From assembly GCF_954871325.1 (NCBI RefSeq), contig NC_088776.1:6765985-6829984 (forward strand): DNA of 64,000 bases, in the 5' to 3' direction. How positions within the stretch are numbered: the stretch's first letter is position 1; every line of letters begins with the position of its first letter. The stretch comes from Gordionus sp. m RMFG-2023 (lineage: Eukaryota; Nematomorpha; Gordioida; Chordodea; Parachordodidae). The translations under genes and the position numbers were made by a program. The notes under the pieces are model-generated. The model had not been told where the DNA came from. It searched no databases and saw only the letters and a program-made list of their open reading frames with translations. Below, piece by piece: positions 14,101-21,576 of the stretch.

Positions 14101-16320
14101 AATGAAATTGGTTCCAAATTGTTATTCAACAAAATGGAAGGCCTAGTTATTCCGATAGGTAAGTAATTTAAATAGTATTGATTTTTGAATATCATTTATA
14201 AAAATGAGTTTTTATCTCTAATGATTTAACAGATCTGAGTAAAAAGTAATAACAAGCTTTCAGTAGATTTATTTTAAATTGGTTAAGTGTATCTTCCGTT
14301 TAGAGGGTTTTTTGTGCCACCCGATACATTTTTTTTTTTAGCAAATTCTGTCTTTTGAAACTTCTGATTATTTTTTAATATTTTCGAGTATAAATTTGTA
14401 AATTTACTTATACTTAATTATATTCAGTATAGTCGGCTTTAATTGATTTCCTCAGTATTTTTTTCGAAATTTCCAGTATTTTTAAATATATTTTTTTCAG
14501 TATAATAACAAATTTTCATTAATTCTACCAGTATAAAAAATAATAGCAGTCAGATTTTAGGCTTCTATTCATAATTTACGGTAAAATGGATTTGTCAGGA
14601 AATGCGATTTTTCCACTTTATTTTAAATATATTATTACCCATAAAATAACTACAATATTTAAATAAAATAGATTAATTTTGCTATTATTTTTCTATCTAA
14701 ATTTAAATATTGTCATAATTACTTATAGAATGGGTAATTTTTCATAATATTTTAGCTTACATTTTACACTAAAAAATTAAATAACAATAAACGCCAACCT
14801 ATGGATTAAATATTATTAAATATAATTTCTTATTCTCATGATTATTTATGTAAATATTTTTTTTTTTGATATTATTGTAAATCCTATTATCTTATTTAAT
14901 TTACATAAAACTTAATTAAAAATAAAATTCTATAATTGAGTCCCCAAAAAAGAACCATAATTGTGTCTAAAAATTTCTATTTGAATTTTTTGTCGAATAA
15001 AAAGGAATTCTCTTGGTTCATTTGTGAAAAGGCGTATTTTATTAGCAAGATTTTTTAAAAACAAAAATGTTGAAGATATAGATTAAAGGATTTAAAACAT
15101 ATATAATTAGATTAAAGGAATAAATTTATATTTAATAATAGTATTTATAGAACTATAAATTTAATTAATTCATTAATAAGCGAAGAAGTTTATCATAAAT
15201 TACAAAGTGTTTTTAACAATAAGTATTACTTACATCACCTACATATAAAAATTGTCAATTCTATTTTTAATAAAATAATGTAAAGCATTTTTTATAATTT
15301 TTATCTAAAGGTTTAATTAAGATTTTAAAAGGAAAGGCTAAAAGATTTTCCTATGCTTTAAGGGAATTTTAATTTTAATTAACTTCCATAATAGTGTTGT
15401 TAAAAAATTCGAAATTATTTAAAAAGGAGGTTAGGTGGACTAAGGTTGGTGGCTTTTCCCATTTTAAAAAAATTATCATAAAAATTTTGAGTTACAATGG
15501 GGGGTTATTTCAATTTTGTTGCATAAAATTTCATTTGAATGGGGTTTACCATAATTTATACATGGTTTTAACCAGAGCCCATGTTTATAAAAACGAATAG
15601 CCTGTGTCAAGGTTATACCCATTTTAGAAGAAAATTAATAGAAGATTGAATATTCTGCAAATAAAAAACCCGGACCGAGCCAAAAAAAATTTTGAAAAAA
15701 AAAAATCTGGGCCGGGCCGTGCAATTGGTACCTCTGCAGGATTAACAGATTTAAAGTTATAACCTTGGGCCCTTCATAAAAACCTCAATATTTTTATTTT
15801 TGATGCAGCCACTTCTTCAGTTATGGTATTTATAATCTATTCAAACCAACTTGAAATAAAAGGCCGGAAAGATTAGTTTACTCTTTTTCCTTTTAATTTT
15901 TGAAAAATATAATATAAAATTAATTTATTTGATTTTATTAGTACAGGAGCGAAATTTAATTTTTTAGGAAAATAACTTCCATTAATTAAAAAAAAAATGA
16001 AATTTATAATAATATGTCACGTGATTTTTAAGTGACGAATTTTTATGTTTGAATTAAAATTTGAAAATAATTCACTTGATTTAAATCAAATATTTCCATT
16101 TTTATCGAATCGTTTTTTTAATCCAAGTTTCCAAACTCTTGGATGTTCTCCATTTAGAATTTCTTTCTTGCACATAAAAAAATTTATATATGCCATTTTT
16201 TTTCTTCTTCTATCAAAGTGTTTAGAGATTTTGAACGCCGCTTATCCTTTGACTCAATTAAGTGAAACTAAGATCAATAGATCTATTATTGGTACTATGA
16301 GGAAATTTTGTTCTGCCTGA
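2057..16320 (+). CDS. SMYD-like (SET-MYND) gene, copy 1, exons 2-10
   Basis: Multi-exon gene for a SET-MYND protein, a family of cytosolic/nuclear lysine methyltransferases. Proposed exons: 2057-2123, 3156-3275, 4581-4799, 5954-6021, 8680-8800, 9731-9896, 12470-about 12797, 13149-about 13258, 16219-16320. Exon lengths and phases match copy 2 exon by exon, except exon 4 (219 against 237 nt) and exon 8 (328 against 319 nt); both differences are multiples of three. The MYND residues, the SET core (INSF, NHNC) and the CDCxxC post-SET motif are present. No partner of exon 1 was found in 1-2056, although in copies 2 and 3 it lies only about 1.2 kb before exon 2. Exon 9 carries one extra base relative to copy 2, which puts a TAA in frame at 13255. 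This copy may therefore be decaying, or may use another splice site. The family call is secure; gene activity is unknown. Confidence 0.8.
2835..3089. mobile_element. hAT-type MITE, TAGTGTTG family, copy 1 intron 2
   Basis: Starts TAGTATTGTTAAAGG and ends GTTCAGCAACACTA, an imperfect terminal inverted repeat. It is flanked by exact 8-bp duplications ATGATACC (2827-2834, 3090-3097). The 8-bp TSD and TAGTG ends fit the hAT superfamily. No coding capacity. Relatives: 4861, 24318, 28124, 53380, 54057, 57690, 58509. Confidence 0.8.
3156..3275 (+). CDS. copy 1 exon 3: end of MYND finger
   Basis: 120 nt, phase 0 on both sides; acceptor AATAG, donor GTATAT. Begins AKDWVDHKYEC, giving the last zinc ligands (HxxxC) of the MYND finger. 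Then an amphipathic stretch ends in RIIFKLE, a tail identical in all three copies. About 12 of 40 residues differ from copy 2. Confidence 0.85.
4581..4799 (+). CDS. copy 1 exon 4: helical linker of SET-MYND protein
   Basis: 73 codons between acceptor TTTAAAG and donor GTAGGTTC, in frame with exon 3. The highly charged, helical sequence includes NLISYCNEKIKL, MDLKEH and IWDKYEQILPHIY. It corresponds to the insert between the MYND finger and SET core in SMYD proteins. It is 6 codons shorter than copy 2 in the variable middle, with no frame change. Confidence 0.8.
4861..5031. mobile_element. TAGTGTTG-family MITE, copy 1 intron 4
   Basis: Begins TAGTGTTGTTAAGC and ends near GTTTAACAACAAAC, with the shared internal piece (ATAAGCAAAATC, TTTTTGGCTAAAA) inverted relative to 2835. 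Right end is eroded and no clear TSD is seen. Confidence 0.55.
5954..6021 (+). CDS. copy 1 exon 5: SET core start (INSF)
   Basis: 68 nt after acceptor TTCTTAG, donor AAGTATATAT, leaving in phase 2. Reads ILINSFTIMDEH then GIGSGIFI. This matches the SMYD3 stretch CNSFTICNAE...GVGLYP from memory, including the Asn that contacts S-adenosylmethionine. The exon is too short for an ORF scan but has the same length in copy 2. Confidence 0.85.
6332..7637 (-). mobile_element. hAT element with GC-rich ends and a BED-finger relic
   Basis: 1306 bp, ends CAGAGACCTGCAG and CTGCAGGTCTCTG, exact 8-bp TSD AAATATAT on both sides (6324-6331, 7638-7645). Subterminal GGCCCGGCCCGG runs stand out from the AT-rich interior. 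The minus strand from 7128 reads SEIWAKFNIIIDENKK then, after a one-base shift, CSSILSYNYKHG, SHLKRHKC. This is a BED-type zinc finger with its first Cys changed to Tyr, so a transposase N-terminus remains but is dead. Confidence 0.85.
7650..7906. mobile_element. short hAT MITE of the CAGAGACC family
   Basis: 257 bp, starting CAGAGACCTGCTGAGG and ending CTGCAGGTCTCTA. TSD ATATACAT (7642-7649) and AGATACAT (7907-7914), one mismatch. Its left TSD overlaps the right TSD of the element at 6332, so the two inserted side by side. It looks like an internal-deletion derivative. Confidence 0.8.
8680..8800 (+). CDS. copy 1 exon 6: NHSC-motif SET exon
   Basis: 121 nt after acceptor TTTTTTTAG, ending before GTAATC. 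Joining its first base to exon 5 makes INHSKVNHNCIPN, the SET motif NHSCxPN with Ser replaced by Asn. Then GRTQHLVLIEDV follows, a match to the family strand NGPHLLLRAVRDI. The N and H that bind cofactor and pack the pseudoknot are kept here, unlike copy 2, which has D for N. Confidence 0.85.
9731..9896 (+). CDS. copy 1 exon 7: catalytic Tyr and post-SET cysteines
   Basis: 166 nt after acceptor ATTAG, donor probably GTTATT at 9897 (phase 1). Begins VHITYMNP, where the Tyr aligns with the catalytic-site Tyr of SMYD3 (ICYLD). Then NLHFTCDCALCC gives the post-SET CxCxxC zinc cluster. The Phe of the cofactor pocket is kept, while the preceding Tyr position is Leu. An acidic tail ends the exon. 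Confidence 0.85.
10340..10925. repeat. repeat pieces carrying the palindrome TAGCGCGCTA
   Basis: TAGCGCGCTA occurs near 10389, 10859 and 10906, and again at 26328 (intron 2 of copy 2), next to TTTTTAAAAGTAGC. The shared context suggests a dispersed low-copy element; its ends are not clear. Confidence 0.4.
12470..12797 (+). CDS. copy 1 exon 8: C-terminal helical domain
   Basis: Starts after AAATTTAG and joins exon 7 as EYLPKYDFQES. It runs open through FPVSTNIVYNTML and CRALESGHILK, shared with copy 2. The end is set at an AT|GTTCGT donor (12798) because it gives the phase exon 9 needs; this site is uncertain. The frame stays open past it to 12873. It resembles the TPR-like helices of SMYD C-terminal domains in placement only. 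Confidence 0.7.
13149..13258 (+). CDS. copy 1 exon 9: C-terminal helix, frame-damaged relative to copy 2
   Basis: After acceptor TTCTTTAG it reads NYGKYEVYLAIHWY then SKALNYKS, parallel to copy 2 through NYKS. After that an extra base shifts the frame, and TAA follows at 13255-13257, just before the shared donor position at 13259. In copy 2 the same stretch is open. Either the protein ends here or this copy is a pseudogene. Confidence 0.65.
13578..14324. mobile_element. Tc1/mariner-type element remnant, copy 1 intron 9
   Basis: Inverted ends TCGGGTGGCGCAAAA and TTTTGTGCCACCCGA, flanked by TA on each side (13576-13577, 14325-14326). This is the TA target duplication of Tc1/mariner elements. 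The 747-bp interior shows no recognisable transposase. Nothing like it is seen in copy 2 intron 9. Confidence 0.65.
15668..15740. mobile_element. truncated end of a CAGAGACC-family hAT MITE
   Basis: CCCGGACCG...GGGCCGGGCCG followed by GGTACCTCTGCAGG, the inverse of the family's left end (CCTGCAGAGGCACC). The outermost bases and the other end are missing. Confidence 0.55.
16219..16320 (+). CDS. copy 1 exon 10: terminal exon
   Basis: 102 nt after a pyrimidine-rich acceptor ending TATCAAAG. Reads CLEILNAAYPLTQL then INRSIIG and KFCSA with TGA at 16318. The same 102-nt frame is at 41759-41860 with only about five residue changes and no frame damage. Its position after exon 9 and its helical pattern fit the last helix pair of the SMYD C-terminal domain. 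Confidence 0.65.
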   Translation, partial: CLEILNAAYPLTQLSETKINRSIIGTMRKFCSA

Positions 16321-17040
16321 AACTATAACATAAAGAATATTACTATATATACAATTATATCATAAATTTTTTAATGATTTTTAATTGTGATATTAAATAT
16401 TTGATGATGATATAACATTTGTATAAAAATTTTTTTTATTATATATAAAATAAAATAAAGATAAATTGTTTATTTTTGTTGTTGCCTCCTCTCATTGGTT
16501 TGCCGATTTATGCGATTTTAGGGTTTGGACCCCTCCCATAGCAAAATAAATACAGCAGGGGCCTCATCACCCTTTACAATCTGAGGGAGCTCAAAAAATT
16601 TTTAAAATTACCTTCTTGTCTTTAACTAACATTATCCAAAATTAGCGTTTTTTTAAGCTAATTACAATCTTATTCTAATTTATTATAATAAAATTATATA
16701 TCCCTAATTAGAATTTATATAAGAGTTTGAAATAAATCTTTGATTTTTGCTTAAAATTAAAGATTTCATCATGAAATATTCTGTTATCATGAAAATTACC
16801 AATTATATACTTATAAATAGTTTATTACAAAAAAAAATATATCAAGATTTTTATCAAACCCTAATTTATATGACTTGTAATGCTAATGCTGAGGAGGTAG
16901 AGTAGAGAGTTGTATAAAAATGGGAAAGCAAAATGATATTTATTTTCGATGTTTATTAATTTAAAAATATCTCTAACTAAATCTAATAAATTTTATATCT
17001 ATATATACTTTACAAAATTCAATTTAACGATTTACATAAT
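16321..17040. other. spacer 1, first part: no gene seen
   Basis: Contains a dispersed repeat near 16550-16610 (CAGGGGCCTC, CTTTACAATCTGAGGG) with a relative at 41245-41290, where it lies before exon 10 rather than after it. Otherwise AT-rich filler. Confidence 0.4.
16449..16459 (+). terminator. candidate poly(A) signals, copy 1
   Basis: Two overlapping AATAAA hexamers about 130 bases after the exon 10 stop. A similar signal sits at a similar distance in copy 2. AATAAA is common by chance in such AT-rich DNA. Confidence 0.3.
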
Positions 17041-18125
17041 CGGTTAATATAAAATGATAACGGAATGGAGAGGGTAGAAAAAGATGAACATATCTTTATC
17101 TCATCTGATCTTATCTTTGTTTATCATATCCTATATTATCATATCTTTTCTTACATCTTTTTTCTTTTTTTTCTCTTTTCCTATTTTTCTATAAGGGAGG
17201 TACTAGACTTGATAAGACGGGAATAGACGTGATGGAACGGGAAACAAGAATGGGTAGGGTGGATAATTAAGGTATCAAGAGTTAGATAGAAATGATAGAA
17301 ATGGGAAGAGATCGGAAGGAACCATATCGGAAAGTAGGGATAGGAAGCAACAGGATCGAAAGGGACGGGATGTGAAGGTCAAGGATCAGATTGGGGTAGT
17401 ATAGGAAAGGGTTGGATCAAATAAGCTAGGATCGTAAGGGAAGGTATGGGAAAAGCAGGGAGCAGAAGGGATGTGGAGATAACAGAATGGAGAGGATCGA
17501 AAGAGATGATCATATCTTTATCTAATCTCATCTTATCTTTATCTTATAATATCTTTCTTTCTTTTCTTTTTATTTCTTTTCTTTTCTTTTTTCATTTCTT
17601 TTCTTTTTTTCATTTCATTTCATTTCTTTTTATTTCATTTCATTTCCATTTCTTTTCTTCTTTTTCTTTTTTATCTTTTTATTTTATCTTTTTTATTTTC
17701 TTTTTTTTTATCTTTTTATACTCTATATTTTATTCACTGAAAGAAGGGTTAAGGAAAGTACTGGAGTAGATAAGACTGGAATATACCTGATGGAACATGA
17801 AGGGCAAAGAATGGAAGGGGTGGATAATATAGGTATCAAGAGTGAGTAGATCGGAAGGATAGAAATCAGGAAAGATCGGTATGGACAGAATGATAGGAAG
17901 CAACGGGATCGGAAGGGACGGAATCTGAAAGTCCGGGATCTGATGGGGTAAGATCAGAAAGGTTTGGATCGGATAATCAGGGATCGGAAGGGGAGGCATG
18001 GGAAAAGCAAGGATCAGAAGGAAATGCACGGAAGGGAAGGCAAAATAATCGGAATCGAGAGGATTGGAGACGATCTTTTCTTTATCTTATCTTATCTTTA
18101 CTTATCTTTTCTCTTCTTACTTTTT
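17041..18125. repeat. spacer 1 satellite with purine and pyrimidine blocks, about 0.55-kb period
   Basis: At least two units. Landmarks recur: ATGGAGAGG at 17062 and 17489, with the cognate ATCGAGAGG at 18045; GTACTRGA at 17202 and 17758. Each unit has about 300 bases of purine-rich DNA built from GGATCGGAAGGGA-like words, then a pyrimidine-rich block (TCTTATCTTTATC, TTTCTTTTC) on the same strand. ORFs here are low-complexity artefacts. A homologous array lies in spacer 2 (42630-43865). Confidence 0.75.
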
Positions 18126-19664
18126 TAGATTCAGAGTAATAACGTAAATATATGCTTACAAATAAGAATATCTAATAAATAAAATAATTATTCAAATTTA
18201 ACTTGAAACACTTCTCTACACTTAAGTGCTATCAATTATTAAGTCTTTGCCATTTAAGTTGACATCCCCGTTAAAATTTATTCAAGCTAGTATCCGCTTA
18301 TAGAGACCTAAAAAGTATAAAATAAATATATCTTAATAATTTAAATTACTTAGAAATTTCAACAGTTTTATATCATAGATCATCTAACTATTTAGGCATA
18401 CTTTCCTAAAATATATTTTACTTTCTTTAGCTAATAAAATATATCGTCAGAAGTATCTTTACTAAATCAAAATTATGTTAAATACATCAACAAAATATAG
18501 AAAAATCAATTAAACGATTGTTGTAATAATATTGACAAGATTCTTGTATGTTTTTGTTAAAGTTGTTTGTTACCAAAGTTTAGAAATATATATGAATATT
18601 GATATGATAAAAACGATTTTTATAATAATATTGAGAAGATTTTTATGTTTTTGTTAATTTTTAGAAATATGTACCAAATTTGATATGATATATTAAAATC
18701 ACCCCTCAAAACTATTTATTTATTAAATTCATTGACCATCAAAATATAATAATTCTAACTAAGGCTGTGAACCCTAGTTCTAAAAAAAGTTCAGGTCCGG
18801 ATAAAGGTTCAGAGTTCGAAGTACAGTAGAATATGGAAAGCCTTATAAAATTTATGTCATAATAATAAGAAGCATAAAATACAATTTTAAAAAAATAATA
18901 TTATATTTGTATTTTAAAAAATATTTTTTTTAGCGAATTATCATCAAAAATATTATCAATGAACATTTAAATAAATAACAGTTCTTGATACCTAAACCCT
19001 ATAAATAAACCCCATTGTCCTTAGCAAAAACGCAAGTGATTATTTATGAAAAAAAATACTAAAAATGAAATGAAATTAAAGCAAAACATTTAAATATTAT
19101 TACTTTTTTTACAAAAATTATTTGGGCTGATAGAAGATTTTCCATCCATATAGTAACAATTTTGATATGCATACTTTAAATAGTGACAAAGTAATTTGCT
19201 GAATTCGTAAAACATTTAGCAATAATCTTTATTTTAGAGGATTCAATTTTGTCACATTTTTGAGGAAGATTAATATCTTCGTCAGAAGAAACCACTTTTT
19301 AACTGGGCAGAATAGCATATCGTAATTGAGGGGGCATCCATATAAATCTAGTTATAGAATATTTCTATATTTTCTATGGTGTACAATAGTATTAAGACAA
19401 ATATTTATTATTCATTAAAAATAATATAAAACTAAATCATTTACATCAGAGCTAAATGTGTTATCGTCATCATCGTAATGAATATGTTTATCAAATTTTA
19501 AGGAATATATAATATTTATGATTTAGGCATAAATGATAAAAATTAAAGTAAATTTTAATCAATATTTTTTTTAAGTTTTATGGTAATATTCGGGTTTAGT
19601 TAAAATACCCATTTAACCAGTTCCGGATTTTCCTAACTTTTTAGTAGAGGGAGTATATGCTTAT
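18126..19664. other. spacer 1, conserved non-coding stretch
   Basis: No open frame, but aligns closely, with small indels, to about 43860-45457 of spacer 2, e.g. TGTGAACCCTAGTTC and ATGGAAAGCCTTATAA. It holds the piece GGTTCAGGTCCGG, like the GGTTCAGG element pieces near 2240. Confidence 0.5.
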
Positions 19665-20048
19665 TAGAGATCCGGTCCGACCCGCCCCGAACACGGCCCT
19701 AAATATATTTAAAAAAATAATGTTCGTTTCGGGTTAGGAAGGGTCTACTATATATTTAATAATTTTGCCGGGCCGGGTCGATTAATTTTCAAGTATGAAT
19801 ACATTTTGTCAAATAAATTGATATATTTTAAAATTCTTGCAAGAAATAAGGGTCTAATATTTTTTTTATTTGCAGAATATTTTATTTACAATCAAAGAAA
19901 AAAAATTAAATTTTTTTAAAATATTTAAATAAATTTGGGCCGGGGAAGGGGCGGGCAAATAATTTTTATTTAGGGTTGCTTTTCGGGACAAATAGAAAAA
20001 TATTTTTACGGGCCGGGCTTGAAAAATTAGACCCCATGCAGATAACTA
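19665..20048. mobile_element. hAT MITE, TAGAGATC family, spacer 1
   Basis: 384 bp, ends TAGAGATCCGG and ATGCAGATAACTA, exact 8-bp TSD ATGCTTAT (19657-19664, 20049-20056). GC-rich near both ends, AT-rich inside. The same insertion is in spacer 2 (45458-45820), so it predates the spacer duplication. Confidence 0.8.
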
Positions 20049-20075
20049 ATGCTTATGTATCATTTGTAATTGTTA

Positions 20076-21576
20076 CAGGGTTTCCCATTCGAAAAAGGAA
20101 AAGTCCCAATCAAAAAAGGAAAAGTTCCAATCATAAAAGGAAAAGGTACGATCAAAAAAGGAAAAGGTCCAAACAAAGGAAAAGGTTCAATCAAAAAAGG
20201 AAAAAGTCCAAACAAAAAAGGAAAAGTGTCAATTAAAAAAGGAAAATTCCCAAAAAGAAAGGAATAAGTCCGATCAAAAAAGAAAAAGTGTCAAACAAAA
20301 AAGGAAAAGGTTCAATCAAAAAGGAAAAGTGTCAAACAAAAAAGGAAAAGTGTCAATCGAAAAAGGAAAATTCCCAAAAGAAAAGGAAAAGTGTCAAACA
20401 AAAAAGGAAAAGTGTCAATCAAAAAAGGAAAATTATAAATTTTTCAATTTTTCTTGAATTTTTATTTATTTTTGTCATTCCTTCTTATTTTATTTCTAAC
20501 TTTTTGCGATTTCTTTACTTTATTTGTATCTTTTCTCAATTTATTTTTTTTACTATATTTTTTCTTCTCATTTTTGATTGTGTTTTTAAAAATAATTTAT
20601 AAATTTAGGTCCATTTTTTAACAATTCTTTACGTTATTTTTTCATCATATATGCAATTAATTTAGCTATTAGCCGTTCTCTTACCAGGGCCCGAATACCA
20701 AACATCCTGGAGCCTACAAATTTATCGTTAGATGATGGCTTAAGACCTGATGGCTTAACTTCCGTGCCTTGGTCTTTAGGGAAATCCTTAATTTGGGACT
20801 TCACATGCGTATCTTCTTTCCCAAAAAATTTAAATTCTAATCCGGTTGATATAGCCGAGAAAAAAAAACAATGAAATATTCCAAATTCACAAATTATATT
20901 TTTACACCGATTGTTATCTCTTCCCTTGGACATATGCCAAGTGGAACTTTAAAGTTTTTAAAAAATATAGGGGATAAGATAAGAGCCCTTACATCAGAAC
21001 CTAAAGAATTTTATTTCTTAAAACAAAACCTACAAATCATAATTTTAAAATATAATTAAGCATGTTTTTTGGGAACTTGTAGTCCCACCACGGTTTTTAT
21101 ATAATATAATATTTTTATTTTATTTTATTTTTGATGTGAGAAAACTATATATTGAATAAAAAAAAATAAAAAAAAAAAAATAAAAAAAAAAAATAAGAAG
21201 GAATGACAAAAATAAATAAAAATTTAAAAAAATTTCGATTTTCCTTTTTTGAATGGGAATTTTCGTTTTTTGATTGACACTTCCTTTTCTTTTGGGAATT
21301 TTCCTTTTTCGATTGACACTTTTCCTATTATCGGTTCCTTTTTTGTTTGATACTTTTCCTTTTTTGATTAATACCTTTTCCTTTTTTGATTTGACACTTT
21401 TCCTTTTTTGATCGGACTTTTTCCTTTCTTTTTGGGAATTTTCCTTTTTTGATTGACACTTTTCCTTTTTTGTTTGGACATTTTCCTTTTTTGATTGAAC
21501 CTTTTACTTTTCCTTTTTTGATCGGATCTTTTCCTTTTATGATTGAAACTTTTCCTTTTTTGAATGGGAAACCCTG
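20076..21576. mobile_element. foldback-like element with minisatellite arms
   Basis: 1501 bp, ends CAGGGTTTCCCATTC and GAATGGGAAACCCTG. The left arm (20076-20440) is a tandem array of about 20-bp words such as AAAAAAGGAAAAGTGTC. The right arm (21236-21576) is the same array inverted, and pairing extends inward to about 20501/21192. Spacer 2 has the empty site near 45858 (ATTTGTAATTGTTAAAT). CAGGG ends recall hAT, but no TSD is clear. The lysine-rich periodic ORFs over the arms are by-products of the repeat. Confidence 0.75.
20662..21059 (+). pseudogene. broken nuclease-like domain of a retroelement-type protein, in the foldback loop
   Basis: Reads [18 protein letters not shown], then [15 protein letters not shown] and LIWDFTC; after a one-base shift in an A-run it continues KYSKFTNYIFTPIV and DKIRALTSEPKEF. 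From memory this follows the C-terminal block (EPxGL..DGKRPDG..PW..G..LxWDxTC) that ends many invertebrate reverse-transcriptase ORFs and looks like a PD-(D/E)xK nuclease. I infer a captured non-LTR element fragment. Exact family unverified. Confidence 0.55.

Noticed and set aside
17446-18029. Phe/Ser-rich plus-strand ORF and Pro/Ile-rich minus-strand ORF (and 43304-43773)
   Set aside because: Products of the polypyrimidine and purine-rich satellite; no domain, and composition follows the repeat.
20085-20440. Regular 20-bp repeats resembling a CRISPR array
   Set aside because: Repeats are adjacent with no unique spacers, vary in sequence, sit in eukaryotic DNA and recur inverted at 21236-21576.
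20070-20602. Lysine-rich ORFs with KKGK/KRKS periodicity on both arms (also 21328-21598 minus)
   Set aside because: They are open only because the 20-bp repeat lacks stops; several frames are open at once, and the two arms mirror each other.
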